Positions 8,995 through 17,810 of a stretch of DNA of 64,000 nucleotides are shown in pieces. A program made the translations under genes and the position numbers. The DNA is from Paracoccus sigandri (GTDB lineage: Bacteria; Pseudomonadota; Alphaproteobacteria; Rhodobacterales; Rhodobacteraceae), in the NCBI RefSeq assembly GCF_003709565.1, contig NZ_QNRC01000006.1:124001-188000 (forward strand), in the 5' to 3' direction. Under the pieces are notes generated by a model, which searched no databases, was not told where the DNA came from, and saw only the letters and a list, made by a program, of their open reading frames with translations. Each line of letters starts with the position of its first letter. The first letter of the stretch is position 1.

Positions 8995-10052
8995 CGCCTC
9001 TGGCGGCGATCATCGCGCAGCGCATCCGCGCGGCGGGGCCGATCACGCTGGCGGATTACATGGAGACCTGCCTGCTGCATCCGCAGCACGGCTATTACGC
9101 CACCCGCGACCCGTTCGGCCGGGCCGGGGATTTCACCACCGCCCCCGAGATCCACCAGCTTTTCGGAGAGCTGTGCGGCCTTGCCCTGGCGCAGGCCTGG
9201 CTGGACCAGGGCAGCCCCGCCCCCTTCACCCTGGCCGAGCCGGGGCCGGGGCGCGGCACGCTGATGGCCGACATGCTGCGCGCGATCCGGGTCGCGCCGG
9301 GCATGGCCGAGGCGGCGCAAGTCGCGCTGGTCGAGGCCTCGGCCCATCTGCGCGACCTGCAGCGGCAGAAGCTGGGCGCGGTGACGCATCTGGACCGCGT
9401 GGACGACCTGCCCAGCCGGCCGCTGTTCCTGATGGCCAACGAATTCTTCGACGCCCTGCCGATCCGGCAGTTCCAGCGCGCCGGGGACGGCTGGTCCGAG
9501 CGGCTGGTCGGGCTGGACGACCGGGGCGGGCTGCGTTTCGGCCTGGCGCCGCCGATGGACCTGCCGCGCCCCGGCCAGCCCGGCGACGTGATCGAGGAAT
9601 GCCCCGCCGCCGCCCCGGTCGTCACCGCCATCGCGCGGCGGATCGCCGATCACGGCGGCGCGGCGATCATCGTCGATTACGGCGGCTGGAACGGCTATGG
9701 CGACACCTTCCAGGCCCTGCGCGACCACCGGCCCGAGGATCCCCTTGCCCATCCCGGCGAGGCGGACCTGACCGCCCATGTCGATTTCGCGCCGCTTGCG
9801 CTGGCGGCGATGCGGGCGGGGGCGGCGGTGTCGCGCCCGGTCCGCCAGGGCGACTGGCTTCTGTCGCTGGGGGCCGAGGCGCGCGCGCAGCGGCTGGCCG
9901 CTGCCGGGGACGGCGGCGCGATGGCCGCGCTTCACCGCTTGACCCATCCGGGTGAAATGGGTCACCTGTTCAAGGCGATTGCCATTTGGCCGAAAGGGGC
10001 GCCCGCGGTGCCCGGATTCGAGGCACTTGAACCCGATGCAGATGACGCTTGA
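8991..10052 (+). CDS. MidA/NDUFAF7-family SAM-dependent methyltransferase
   Basis: Class I methyltransferase of the MidA/NDUFAF7 family (DUF185), 353 residues. In mitochondria NDUFAF7 methylates an arginine of a complex I subunit; in bacteria the substrate is unproven. Visible hallmarks are [24 protein letters not shown] split across residues 25-50, the glycine-rich SAM motif [16 protein letters not shown] near 80, and [14 protein letters not shown] near 150. The start ATG overlaps the lgt stop (ATGA), indicating translational coupling. Confidence 0.88.
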   Translation: MTPLAAIIAQRIRAAGPITLADYMETCLLHPQHGYYATRDPFGRAGDFTTAPEIHQLFGELCGLALAQAWLDQGSPAPFTLAEPGPGRGTLMADMLRAIRVAPGMAEAAQVALVEASAHLRDLQRQKLGAVTHLDRVDDLPSRPLFLMANEFFDALPIRQFQRAGDGWSERLVGLDDRGGLRFGLAPPMDLPRPGQPGDVIEECPAAAPVVTAIARRIADHGGAAIIVDYGGWNGYGDTFQALRDHRPEDPLAHPGEADLTAHVDFAPLALAAMRAGAAVSRPVRQGDWLLSLGAEARAQRLAAAGDGGAMAALHRLTHPGEMGHLFKAIAIWPKGAPAVPGFEALEPDADDA

Positions 10053-10800
10053 AATCCTGACCCATCCCCTGCTGCAAGGGGTCCGCCACGGCTTCTTCAC
10101 CCGCAAGGGCGGCGCCTCCTCGGGCCTGTTCTCGGGGCTGAATTGCGGCCGCAGGTCCACCGATCAGAGCGAGATGGTGGCCCTGAACCGGGGGCGGGTG
10201 GCGCAGGCCATGGGGGTCACGCCGGCCACCCTGGCCACGGTCAAGCAGGTGCATTCGGCCGATGTGGTGACGCTGCGCGCGGGCGCCGACCTGGAGGCGA
10301 TCGGCAAGACCGAGGCCGACGGCATCGTCACCGACCAGCCCGGCATCGCCATCGCGGTGCTGACGGCGGATTGCCAGCCGGTGCTGCTGGCCGACGCCCA
10401 GGCCGGGGTGATCGGCGCCGCCCATGCCGGCTGGCGCGGCGCGCTGGCCGGGGTGCTGGAGGCGACGGTCGATGCGATGCGGGCGCTTGGCGCGACCGAG
10501 ATCCGCGCGGTGATCGGCCCCACGATCAGCCAGCGCGCCTATGAGGTCGGCGAGGAATTGCTGGACCAGTTCCTGGCCGAGGATCCCGACTATCACCGCT
10601 TCTTCTCGGGCGGGCCGAACGGGCGGCCGATGTTCGATCTGCCCTCTTTCGGGCTGTCCCGGCTGCGCGCGGCGGGGGTCGAGGCCGAATGGTCGCGCCA
10701 TTGCACCTATTCCGACCCCGAGCGTTTCTTCAGCTATCGCCGCTCGACCCACGAAGGACAGGTGGATTACGGCCGGCTGATCTCGGCCATCGCGCTCTAG
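10036..10800 (+). CDS. pgeF: peptidoglycan editing factor PgeF (multicopper-oxidase-like, laccase domain)
   Basis: YfiH/PgeF family, 254 residues. In E. coli PgeF removes wrongly incorporated L-Ser from UDP-MurNAc peptides; older annotations call it polyphenol oxidase. Metal ligands are visible in KQVHSADV, TADCQPVLL and AAHAGWRG. The N-terminus HGFFTRKGGASSGLF is typical. It overlaps the methyltransferase by 17 bases; a second ATG at 10042 is possible. Its TAG stop is nested in a CTAG that also ends the convergent pdxY. Confidence 0.9.
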   Translation: MQMTLEILTHPLLQGVRHGFFTRKGGASSGLFSGLNCGRRSTDQSEMVALNRGRVAQAMGVTPATLATVKQVHSADVVTLRAGADLEAIGKTEADGIVTDQPGIAIAVLTADCQPVLLADAQAGVIGAAHAGWRGALAGVLEATVDAMRALGATEIRAVIGPTISQRAYEVGEELLDQFLAEDPDYHRFFSGGPNGRPMFDLPSFGLSRLRAAGVEAEWSRHCTYSDPERFFSYRRSTHEGQVDYGRLISAIAL

Positions 10801-11672
10801 GCCGGCGCCCGTTCCTGCCCCAGCCGCAGCAGGTCCTCGCGGAAAGCGGGATCGGTCAGCATGACCTCGCGCGCGCCAAGCTCGCGCGCATGGGCCAGCG
10901 CGCGGGCGGTCAGATCCTGCGCCAGCTCGACCGCGCGGGGCAGGTCAAGCCCGCGGCCCAGCCCGGCGGTCACGATGCCGGTGAACAGGTCCCCCGTGCC
11001 CGGCAGCGCGATGGGCAGGTGCCGCACCGGATGGCGGCTGAGCCCGTCGGGACCCAGGATCACGCTTTCGATCACCCCCGGCGCGGTATCCTCCAGCGCG
11101 CAGCCGGTGGCGATCAGCCGCGCGCCGGGCGCCATGCGCAGCGCCGCCGCCGCCCGGTGCAGGTCCGCGGCCGTGCGGATCGGGGTCCCGGTCAGCCAGC
11201 CCAGCTCGAAGGGGTTGGGCGTCGCGATGTCGGCCAGCGGCAGCAGCCGGTCGCGCATCACGTCGGCGATGGCTTCGGGCACATACAGCCCCGGCCCGGC
11301 ATCGCCCAGCACCGGGTCGCACAGATAGACCAGCCCCGGATTGGCCGCCTTGGCGCGGGCGATGAAATCGGCCGTCAGCTCGGCCACCTCGACCGAGCCG
11401 ATATAGCCCGACAGCACGAAGCGCGCCCGCCGGGGCAATTCGCGCTCCTCGGCGCCGCGCAGCAGGTCGGCGAAGAAATCGCCCGGCAGGGCGCGGCCGC
11501 GCAGGGTCGGGTAATCGGGCGTGTTCGAGAAGATCACCGTCGGGATCGCCGCCACCTCCAGCCCCGCCGCCTGCATCGGAAACAGCGCCGCGGAATTGCC
11601 GACATGGCCAAGCACGACCTGGCTCTGGATCGAGATCACCAGCGGCGGGGCGGAGGGGGCGGGAGGGGTCAT
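10797..11672 (-). CDS. pdxY: pyridoxal kinase
   Basis: PdxK/PdxY-type ribokinase-fold enzyme phosphorylating pyridoxal to PLP (vitamin B6 salvage), 291 residues. It has the N-terminal SIQSQVVLGHVGNSAA typical of pyridoxal kinases, the DPVLGDAGPGLYV segment, and the catalytic GTGD motif (ALPGTGDLFTG) near residue 225. ATG 11672 is preceded by AGGAG; a longer frame upstream is proline-rich and unlikely. Stop codon shares a CTAG with the convergent pgeF stop. Confidence 0.92.
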   Translation of the reverse strand: MTPPAPSAPPLVISIQSQVVLGHVGNSAALFPMQAAGLEVAAIPTVIFSNTPDYPTLRGRALPGDFFADLLRGAEERELPRRARFVLSGYIGSVEVAELTADFIARAKAANPGLVYLCDPVLGDAGPGLYVPEAIADVMRDRLLPLADIATPNPFELGWLTGTPIRTAADLHRAAAALRMAPGARLIATGCALEDTAPGVIESVILGPDGLSRHPVRHLPIALPGTGDLFTGIVTAGLGRGLDLPRAVELAQDLTARALAHARELGAREVMLTDPAFREDLLRLGQERAPA

Positions 11673-11769
11673 CGCGGCTCCTGGAGGTGGCGCGCCGGGC
11701 GTGGCGCCTCGGGGCCAGTTAAGCGCGCGGGCCGGGGCGGCGCAATCGCCATTCCCGCCCCCCTCCGGC

Positions 11770-12759
11770 CTATTCCGCCGCCAGCGGCCCCGCGGTGGGG
11801 CTGGCGGCGGGGCTGGCGGGCGCGATCCGCATCCCCAGCCGGGCCAGCAACTCGGCATCCTTCCAGGCCGCCGGGTTCTCGGTCGTCAGCAGCTGGTCGC
11901 CGAGGAAGATCGAGTTCGCCCCGGCCAGGAAGCACAGCGCCTGCAATTCGTCGCTCATCTCCGTGCGCCCGGCCGAGAGGCGGACGACCGAGGCCGGCAT
12001 CAGGATCCGCGCCAGCGCCACGACGCGCACCAGCGCGAAGGGATCGACCGGGCGGGCATGGCGGTCGACCGGCACGCCCTCGATCCGGTTCCACAGGTTG
12101 ACCGGCACGCTGTCGGGATGGGCGGGCAGGGTGGCCAGCGTCACCAGCATGGCGATGCGGTCGGATTCATCCTCGCCCATGCCCAGGATGCCGCCGCAGC
12201 AGACGCGGATGCCGCCCTTGCGGACATGGTCCAGCGTCTCCAGCCGGTCCTCCATCGTCCGGGTGCTGGCGATGCGGGCGTAATAGCCGGGCGAGGTGTC
12301 GATATTGTGGTTGTAGAAATCCAGCCCCGCCTCTTTCAGCCGGGCGACCTGGGCGGGCGACAGCATCCCCAGGGTCATGCAGGTCTCCAGCCCCAGCGCG
12401 CCAACCTCGCGGACCATCCGGCACAGCTTGTCCATGTCGCGGTCCTTGGGGCTGCGCCAGGCCGCGCCCATGCAGAAGCGCCGCGCGCCGCTGGCCTTGG
12501 CGCGGCGGGCGGCGGCCAGCACCTCGTCGGGCTGCATCAGCCTGGTGGCCTTCACGCCGGTATCGTGATGCGCGCTTTGCGAGCAATAGCCGCAATCCTC
12601 GGGGCAGCCGCCGGTCTTGATCGACAGGAGGCTGGCGGTCTCGATCACCTGCGGGTCGAAATGGGCGGCGTGAAGGTCCTGCGCGCGCCGCATCAGCTTG
12701 GGGAAGGGCAGGTCGTGGATCGCCTGCGCCTCGGCCATGGTCCAGTCGGTGCGGATCAT
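11770..12759 (-). CDS. bioB: biotin synthase
   Basis: Radical-SAM enzyme inserting sulfur into dethiobiotin to make biotin, 329 residues. The 4Fe-4S motif [10 protein letters not shown] is near residue 46; the 2Fe-2S ligands are in [25 protein letters not shown] and the arginine of VRLSAGR. The ATG overlaps the bioY stop by four bases, so translation is coupled. The short Ala/Pro-rich C-terminal tail is longer than usual. The other synthesis genes (bioF, bioA, bioD) are not in this window. Confidence 0.97.
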   Translation of the reverse strand: MIRTDWTMAEAQAIHDLPFPKLMRRAQDLHAAHFDPQVIETASLLSIKTGGCPEDCGYCSQSAHHDTGVKATRLMQPDEVLAAARRAKASGARRFCMGAAWRSPKDRDMDKLCRMVREVGALGLETCMTLGMLSPAQVARLKEAGLDFYNHNIDTSPGYYARIASTRTMEDRLETLDHVRKGGIRVCCGGILGMGEDESDRIAMLVTLATLPAHPDSVPVNLWNRIEGVPVDRHARPVDPFALVRVVALARILMPASVVRLSAGRTEMSDELQALCFLAGANSIFLGDQLLTTENPAAWKDAELLARLGMRIAPASPAASPTAGPLAAE

Positions 12760-13313
12760 GCGCCGCGCCCCCGCAGCCGCGCCCAGCCCGACAGCAGCAG
12801 CGTGGCCAGCGCGATCTTCAGCAGGTCGCCCGCGATGAAGGGGGCAAGGCCCGCCGCGACCAGGCCTGATGCCGGGATGAAGGCGGACAGCCACAGCAGC
12901 CCCGCCGCATAGACCGTGGCCAGCCCGGCCAGCATCGCCAGGCCGCGCCCGATCCAGCCGCGCCCCAGCGCCAGCCAGCCGGTCAGCCCGGCGGCGACCA
13001 GGTAGCCCAGCAGATAGCCGCCCGTCGGCCCCGCCATATAGGCCAGCCCGACGCCGCGCGCGGGGCTGCCCGAGAACACCGGCAGGCCCATCGCCCCCGC
13101 CGCCAGATAGGTGGCCATCGCGGCCATGCCCAGCCGCGGGCCGAGCGCCGCGGCGATCAGCATGACCGCCAGCGTGTGCAGCGTCATCGGCACCGGCCAG
13201 AAGGGGATCTGCAGCTTGGCGCCGAGGGTGATCAGCGCGGCGCCGGCCAGGGTCAGGGCGAGGGGGCGCCAGAGTGTTGTCGGCCCGGTATGCGGGCGGG
13301 TCAGGGACGTCAT
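12756..13313 (-). CDS. bioY: biotin transporter S component BioY
   Basis: Membrane-embedded substrate-binding component of an ECF-type biotin transporter, 185 residues with about six hydrophobic helices. The signature region [21 protein letters not shown] and [13 protein letters not shown] is intact. No bioM or bioN energising genes are adjacent; some BioY proteins act alone or with a shared ECF module. ATG 13313 follows GGAGGAG. Two BioR boxes lie in the 85-base leader, so expression should respond to biotin. Confidence 0.95.
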   Translation of the reverse strand: MTSLTRPHTGPTTLWRPLALTLAGAALITLGAKLQIPFWPVPMTLHTLAVMLIAAALGPRLGMAAMATYLAAGAMGLPVFSGSPARGVGLAYMAGPTGGYLLGYLVAAGLTGWLALGRGWIGRGLAMLAGLATVYAAGLLWLSAFIPASGLVAAGLAPFIAGDLLKIALATLLLSGWARLRGRGA

Positions 13314-13344
13314 GCGAAGCTCCTCCGATGGATTGCGGGCGAAT

Positions 13345-13354
13345 CTATCTATAA
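13345..13354. promoter_or_regulatory. BioR box 1 upstream of bioY
   Basis: CTATCTATAA matches the known BioR operator TTATCTATAA at 9 of 10 positions. It lies 32 bases upstream of the bioY ATG, probably in the transcribed leader or over the promoter. Confidence 0.7.
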
Positions 13355-13388
13355 TCAGGAGGGATGCTATGCGGGTGGGCAAGATAGA

Positions 13389-13398
13389 TTATAGATAA
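13389..13398. promoter_or_regulatory. BioR box 2 between bioR and bioY
   Basis: TTATAGATAA is a perfect BioR box in reverse orientation and directly abuts the bioR stop codon. On the minus strand it contains TATAAT, so it may overlap the -10 element of the bioY-bioB promoter. Confidence 0.8.
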
Positions 13399-14067
13399 TC
13401 AGCCGGAAATCGCGTAAGCCACGCGCGTGTCGCCATTTTTTGTCCTGACCGGGCGGCGGCCGATCCAGCCGGAATGGCGCGCCAGCAGCTTGCAGGCCAG
13501 GTCCGCCTGGCCCTTGCGCAGGGCATCCAGGATCGCGCGATGGTCGTGATCGGTCCGCCGTTCCCATTCCTGCCGCCAGGCGGCGAACAGGAAACGGGCG
13601 CTGGCCGAATGCAGGTCGTCGATGGTCGCCAGCAGGCGCGGCATCGCGCAGGGGGCCAGGATCAGCCGGTGAAATCGCCGGTTCGCGGCCTCCCAGTCGC
13701 GGACGTCGCGGGCCTCGTCGGCGGCGCGGGTGGCCTGTTCGGCCTCGTCCAGGACCGCCCGCGTCATCCGCGGCGCGGCATGGCGCAGGGCCAGCGATTC
13801 AAGGGCGGCGCGCATCTCGGCCACCTCGCGTAGCTCGTTCATGTCGAAGCTGGTGACGCGCACGCCGCGCCGGGGCAGGCTTTCGGCCAGGCCCTGCGCC
13901 TCCAGCCGCCGGAAGGCCTCGCGCACGGGGACGTGGCTGGCGCCGAATTCGGCGGCGATATGGTCCTGGCGCAGCCGCGCGCCGGGCTCTATCCGCCCCG
14001 AGATGATGCGGTCGGCCAGGATCCGGGCGATCCGCGCGGCATGGGTCTCTTCGCTCTGCTTGGTCAT
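13399..14067 (-). CDS. bioR: GntR-family biotin repressor BioR
   Basis: GntR regulator of the FCD subfamily, 222 residues: winged helix at about 10-75 (RLRQDHIAAEFGASHVPVREAFRRLEAQG) and an FCD ligand domain with the metal-type ligands in the helices after residue 90. In alphaproteobacteria BioR replaces BirA as repressor of biotin genes. Its identity is supported by position next to bioY-bioB and by three matching operators. No Shine-Dalgarno precedes the ATG; instead a BioR box begins four bases upstream, implying autoregulation and perhaps a leaderless mRNA. Confidence 0.9.
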   Translation of the reverse strand: MTKQSEETHAARIARILADRIISGRIEPGARLRQDHIAAEFGASHVPVREAFRRLEAQGLAESLPRRGVRVTSFDMNELREVAEMRAALESLALRHAAPRMTRAVLDEAEQATRAADEARDVRDWEAANRRFHRLILAPCAMPRLLATIDDLHSASARFLFAAWRQEWERRTDHDHRAILDALRKGQADLACKLLARHSGWIGRRPVRTKNGDTRVAYAISG

Positions 14068-14070
14068 GAA

Positions 14071-14080
14071 TTATAGATAA
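14071..14080. promoter_or_regulatory. BioR box 3 at the bioR start
   Basis: TTATAGATAA, a perfect BioR box, ends the region four bases upstream of the bioR ATG, with TATAAT readable on the minus strand inside it. It suggests that BioR represses its own transcription. Confidence 0.8.
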
Positions 14081-14191
14081 TTCTGCGCGCGAGGGATGTC
14101 GATGGCCATCGGCCGGGCGCGGGCTCGTGACTGGACCTTGGCGCCAAGACGGGCGAAGCTGTCGCGGAAACGGCGGGGATGCGAGGCAGGG

Positions 14192-14677
14192 ATGACCGAC
14201 GGGACGGTGGCGGACCAGGAACTGACGATCGCGCGGGAAAGCCCGCTGCGGGACGATCTGGCATTGCTGTTCCAGCGCCACACCGCCGACATGCATGCCG
14301 ACACGCCGCCCGAATCGATCCACATGCTGCCGCGCGAATCGCTGGCCGTGCCCGGCATCGGCTTCCATGTCGCCAGGCTGGGCGGGGTGCCGGTGGCGAT
14401 GGGCGCGATGAAGCGGCTGGACGACGCGCATGGCGAGCTGAAATCCATGCATGTCCTGGCCGAATATCGCGGCCGCGGGCTGTCGCGGCTGATGCTGGAG
14501 CATCTGATCGCCGAGGCGCGCGCGGATGGCCTGCGGCGCCTGTCGCTGGAAACCGGGGTGCAGCCGACCTTCCTGGCCGCGCGCGCGCTCTATGCCCGCG
14601 CCGGCTTCGCGGATTGCCCGCCCTTCGGCGATTACCGGGCGGATCCGAACAGCGTTTTCATGACCCGAACCATCTGA
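14192..14677 (+). CDS. GNAT-family N-acetyltransferase
   Basis: A 161-residue GNAT acetyltransferase. The acetyl-CoA pyrophosphate loop is visible as YRGRGLSRLMLEHL near residue 90, and the C-terminal LYARAGFADCPPFGDY is typical of the family. The substrate is not predictable. I chose ATG 14192 (GAGGCAGG upstream) over an in-frame ATG at 14096 whose extra 32 residues are Arg-rich and unlike GNAT. It is followed after nine bases by the MliC-like gene and may be in one transcript with it. Confidence 0.85.
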   Translation: MTDGTVADQELTIARESPLRDDLALLFQRHTADMHADTPPESIHMLPRESLAVPGIGFHVARLGGVPVAMGAMKRLDDAHGELKSMHVLAEYRGRGLSRLMLEHLIAEARADGLRRLSLETGVQPTFLAARALYARAGFADCPPFGDYRADPNSVFMTRTI

Positions 14678-14686
14678 GGTAGCCTC

Positions 14687-15043
14687 ATGCGTCTTGCCCT
14701 TCCCGCCCTTGCCCTGCTTCTGGCCTCTCCCGTGGTCGCGCAGGATGCCGCCGAACTGGTCAGCGTCACCTATCGCTGCGAGCGCGGCGTGGAACTGCCC
14801 GTCGTCTATGTCAATGACGAGGCCGGCCATGTCGTGGCGCTGATCGAGGGGCGGTTGCTGGTGCTGCCGCGGGCGATCTCGGCCTCGGGCGCGCGCTATC
14901 GCGCTGATGCGCCGGATGCGGGCTATGAATTCTGGAGCAAGGGCGACACGGCCTTCCTGTCCTGGGGGACCGAGGCCGAATCGCAATTGCTGCTGGAGGA
15001 ATGCGTCGCGGAGGATGCCGGCGACGAGGGGGCGGCGCAATGA
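14687..15043 (+). CDS. MliC-like periplasmic lysozyme-inhibitor family protein
   Basis: A 118-residue secreted protein with a clear signal peptide (MRLALPALALLLASPVVAQ, cleavage likely after VVA) and the MliC fold pattern: YRCERGVELPVVYVNDEAG, then RLLVLPRAISASGARY, then FWSKGDTAFLSW. MliC/PliC proteins bind and inhibit c-type lysozyme. No lipobox is present, so this is the soluble (PliC-like) form. Its stop overlaps the next start (ATGA). Confidence 0.8.
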   Translation: MRLALPALALLLASPVVAQDAAELVSVTYRCERGVELPVVYVNDEAGHVVALIEGRLLVLPRAISASGARYRADAPDAGYEFWSKGDTAFLSWGTEAESQLLLEECVAEDAGDEGAAQ

Positions 15044-15855
15044 GCTGCGCCTGCGGACATGACCACCACCGGCCCGGCCAGAGCGACGACAGGCTGCCCG
15101 AGGATGCGGTGCCGGTCCATCTGGAGGCGCCGATGGTCGCGCTGCAGGGGCGGCTTATCTGCGCCGATGCCGCGCAGATGATGGTCGCGCTGTCGCTGCT
15201 GCCCGATCATATCCGTCTAAGTCGCGAGGAACCGGGCTGCCTGCGCTTCGAGATGTGGCAGGACGAGGACCCGCTGATCTGGCACCTGTCCGAGCTTTTC
15301 GCCAGCGACCGGGCCTTCGCCGACCACCAGGCGCGGACGAAGGACAGCGAATGGGGGCGCGACAGCGCCGCGATCGGCCGGGACTTCCAGCGCCGCCATG
15401 TCGAGCCGCATCTGCGGGTCGAGACCCGCGCCGACCAGGACCTGCTGGACGGGGTGCTGGCCGCGGCCTTCGGCGGGCCGGACGAGGCGCGGCTGCTGCG
15501 CGCCCTGCGCGCCGATGGCGATCTGTCGCTGTCGCTGGTGGCCGAGGCGGCGGGCTGCCTGTTGGGCCATGTCGCGCTGTCGCCGCTGCAGGCCGCGCGC
15601 CCGGCCCTTGCGCTGGCGCCGGTGGCGGTGGTGCCGGGGGCGCAGGGGCTGGGGATCGGCCGCGCGCTGGTGGCCGAGGCGCTGGCCCGCGTGGGCGATG
15701 CGGCGGTGGTGGTGCTGGGCGATCCGGCCTATTACGGCCGCTTCGGCTTTCGGCCGGCGGAGCTGGAATCGCCCTATGCCGGGCCGCATCTGCAGATCCT
15801 GGGCGATCTGCCCGCCGGCAGCCGGATCGCCCATGCGCGGGCCTTCGGCGGCTGA
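15040..15855 (+). CDS. fusion of antibiotic-biosynthesis-monooxygenase-like domain and GNAT acetyltransferase
   Basis: A 271-residue two-domain protein. Residues 1-10 read MSCACGHDHH, a dense Cys/His stretch that could bind metal. Residues about 33-115 resemble an ABM (ferredoxin-like monooxygenase/quinone-type) domain, with LICADAAQMMVALS and EPGCLRFEMWQDEDP. Residues about 125-271 are a GNAT domain with the acetyl-CoA loop PGAQGLGIGRALVAEAL and YYGRFGFRPAEL, most like the YhbS group. Translation is coupled to the MliC-like gene. The function of the combined protein is unknown to me. Confidence 0.78.
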   Translation: MSCACGHDHHRPGQSDDRLPEDAVPVHLEAPMVALQGRLICADAAQMMVALSLLPDHIRLSREEPGCLRFEMWQDEDPLIWHLSELFASDRAFADHQARTKDSEWGRDSAAIGRDFQRRHVEPHLRVETRADQDLLDGVLAAAFGGPDEARLLRALRADGDLSLSLVAEAAGCLLGHVALSPLQAARPALALAPVAVVPGAQGLGIGRALVAEALARVGDAAVVVLGDPAYYGRFGFRPAELESPYAGPHLQILGDLPAGSRIAHARAFGG

Positions 15856-15864
15856 ACGGGGGGA

Positions 15865-15899
15865 AGCCCTGCGGCCCCCATCGAAGGGGCCGCAGGGCT
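15865..15899 (+). terminator. 14-bp perfect hairpin after the ABM-GNAT gene
   Basis: AGCCCTGCGGCCCC (15865-15878) pairs perfectly with GGGGCCGCAGGGCT (15886-15899) around a 7-base loop. It sits ten bases after the stop codon. No T run follows, so it may end transcription with Rho or protect the 3' end. Confidence 0.6.
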
Positions 15900-15974
15900 C
15901 GGCGGCGGGGCCGCCCTGCTTGCGTATCGCGGGATCGCGGTCCACATTCCCGGCAAAGCAGAAAAGGACATCAC

Positions 15975-17792
15975 ATGGCCCGCATCCCGCATCATGACGC
16001 CTCCGATCCCGTGACCGCGACGCCTTTCGGGGATCTGCCGGAATGGGACCTGAGCGACCTCTATCCCGCGCCCGATTCGCCGGAACTGTCGCGCGACCTG
16101 GAGGCGCTGACCGATCGGGCGCAGAAATTCGCCACCCGCCACCAGAACCGGCTGGCCGCCCTGACCGCCTCGGAAATGCTGGCCTGCATCGAGGAATATG
16201 AAGAGATCGACATCCTGGCCGGGCGGATCATGTCCTATGCCGGGCTGCGCTATTACCAGAACACCACCGATGCCGGGCGCGCCAAGCTGATGGCCGACCT
16301 GCAGGTCCGGGTGACCGATGCGACCACGCCGCTGGTCTTCTTCAGCCTGGAATTCAACCGCATCCCCGACGCGACCTACGAGGCGGTCTTCGCGGCGCCC
16401 GAGGGCCCGGCGCGCTACAAGCCGGTCTTCGACCGGATGCGCGCCATGCGCCCGCACCAGCTGTCCGACGAGTTGGAGCAGTTCCTGCATGACAACTCGG
16501 TCGTCGGCGCGGCGGCCTGGAACCGGCTGTTCGACGAGACGACGGCGGCGCTGGAATTCGATGTGGACGGCGAGGCGATGGGGCTGGAGGCGACGCTGAA
16601 CCTGCTGACCGACCACGACCGGGCGCGGCGCGAGGCGGGGGCGAAGGCGCTGGCCGCGGTGTTTTCGCGGAACGTCAAGCTGTTCTCGCGCATCCACAAC
16701 ACCCTGGCCAAGGAAAAGGCGATCGAGGACAAGTGGCGCAAGATGCCCACGCCGCAGGCCGCGCGGCACCTGTCGAACCATGTCGAGCCCGAGGTGGTCG
16801 AGGCGCTGCGCAATGCCGTGACGGCGGCCTATCCGCGGCTGTCGCATCGCTACTATGCGCTGAAGGCGCGCTGGCTGGGGCTGGAGAAGCTGCAGGTCTG
16901 GGACCGCAACGCGCCGCTGCCGACCGAGACGCCGAAGACCATCGGCTGGGACGAGGCGCGGGCGACCGTGCTGGATGCCTATGCGGGCTTTTCGCCGAAG
17001 CTGGCGGAACTGGCCGGGCCCTTCTTCGACAAGGGCTGGATCGATGCCGGCGTGAAGCCCGGCAAGGCGCCGGGCGCCTTCGCCCATCCGACCGTGACCA
17101 CCGTGCATCCCTATGTGATGCTGAACTATCTGGGCAAGCCGCGCGACGTGATGACGCTGGCCCATGAGCTGGGCCACGGCGTCCACCAGCGGCTGGCGGC
17201 GGGCCAGGGCGAGCTTCTGGCCTCGACCCCGCTGACGCTGGCCGAGACGGCAAGCGTCTTCGGCGAGATGCTGACCTTCCGCGCATTGCTGGCCAGGACC
17301 GCCGATCCGGCCGCGAAGAAGGCGCTGCTGGCCGGCAAGGTCGAGGACATGATCAACACGGTCGTGCGCCAGATCGCCTTCTACGATTTCGAGTGCAAGC
17401 TGCACGCGGCCCGCGCCGAGGGCGAGCTGACCCCCGAGGACATCAACGGGTTGTGGATGTCGGTGCAGGCCGAGAGCCTGGGCCCGGTCTTCGAGTTCAT
17501 GCCGGGCTACGAGACCTTCTGGACCTATGTGCCGCATTTCGTGCATTCGCCCTTCTACGTCTATGCCTATGCCTTCGGCGACGGGCTGGTGAACGCGCTC
17601 TACGCCGCCTATGAGGACGGGCTGCCGGATTTCCAGGCGAAATATTTCGAGCTGCTGGCGGCGGGCGGATCGAAGCATCACAAGGAACTGCTGGCGCCCT
17701 TCGGGCTGGATGCCTCGGATCCCGGTTTCTGGGACAAGGGGCTGTCGATGATCGAGGGGCTGATCGACGAGCTGGAGGCGCTGGAGGGGTGA
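15975..17792 (+). CDS. pepF: M3-family oligoendopeptidase F
   Basis: Zinc metallopeptidase cleaving short peptides in the cytosol, 605 residues, the usual length for PepF. The HExxH zinc site is in TLAHELGHGVHQ near residue 395, followed by the third ligand region TLAETASVFGEM. The N-terminal PEWDLSDLYP is the usual start of the family. The chosen ATG lies in a GGACATCAC context without a strong ribosome-binding site, but it matches the family N-terminus; the upstream frame overlaps the hairpin and preceding gene. Confidence 0.94.
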   Translation: MARIPHHDASDPVTATPFGDLPEWDLSDLYPAPDSPELSRDLEALTDRAQKFATRHQNRLAALTASEMLACIEEYEEIDILAGRIMSYAGLRYYQNTTDAGRAKLMADLQVRVTDATTPLVFFSLEFNRIPDATYEAVFAAPEGPARYKPVFDRMRAMRPHQLSDELEQFLHDNSVVGAAAWNRLFDETTAALEFDVDGEAMGLEATLNLLTDHDRARREAGAKALAAVFSRNVKLFSRIHNTLAKEKAIEDKWRKMPTPQAARHLSNHVEPEVVEALRNAVTAAYPRLSHRYYALKARWLGLEKLQVWDRNAPLPTETPKTIGWDEARATVLDAYAGFSPKLAELAGPFFDKGWIDAGVKPGKAPGAFAHPTVTTVHPYVMLNYLGKPRDVMTLAHELGHGVHQRLAAGQGELLASTPLTLAETASVFGEMLTFRALLARTADPAAKKALLAGKVEDMINTVVRQIAFYDFECKLHAARAEGELTPEDINGLWMSVQAESLGPVFEFMPGYETFWTYVPHFVHSPFYVYAYAFGDGLVNALYAAYEDGLPDFQAKYFELLAAGGSKHHKELLAPFGLDASDPGFWDKGLSMIEGLIDELEALEG

Positions 17793-17810
17793 TCCGCCGG
17801 GCATGATGCC

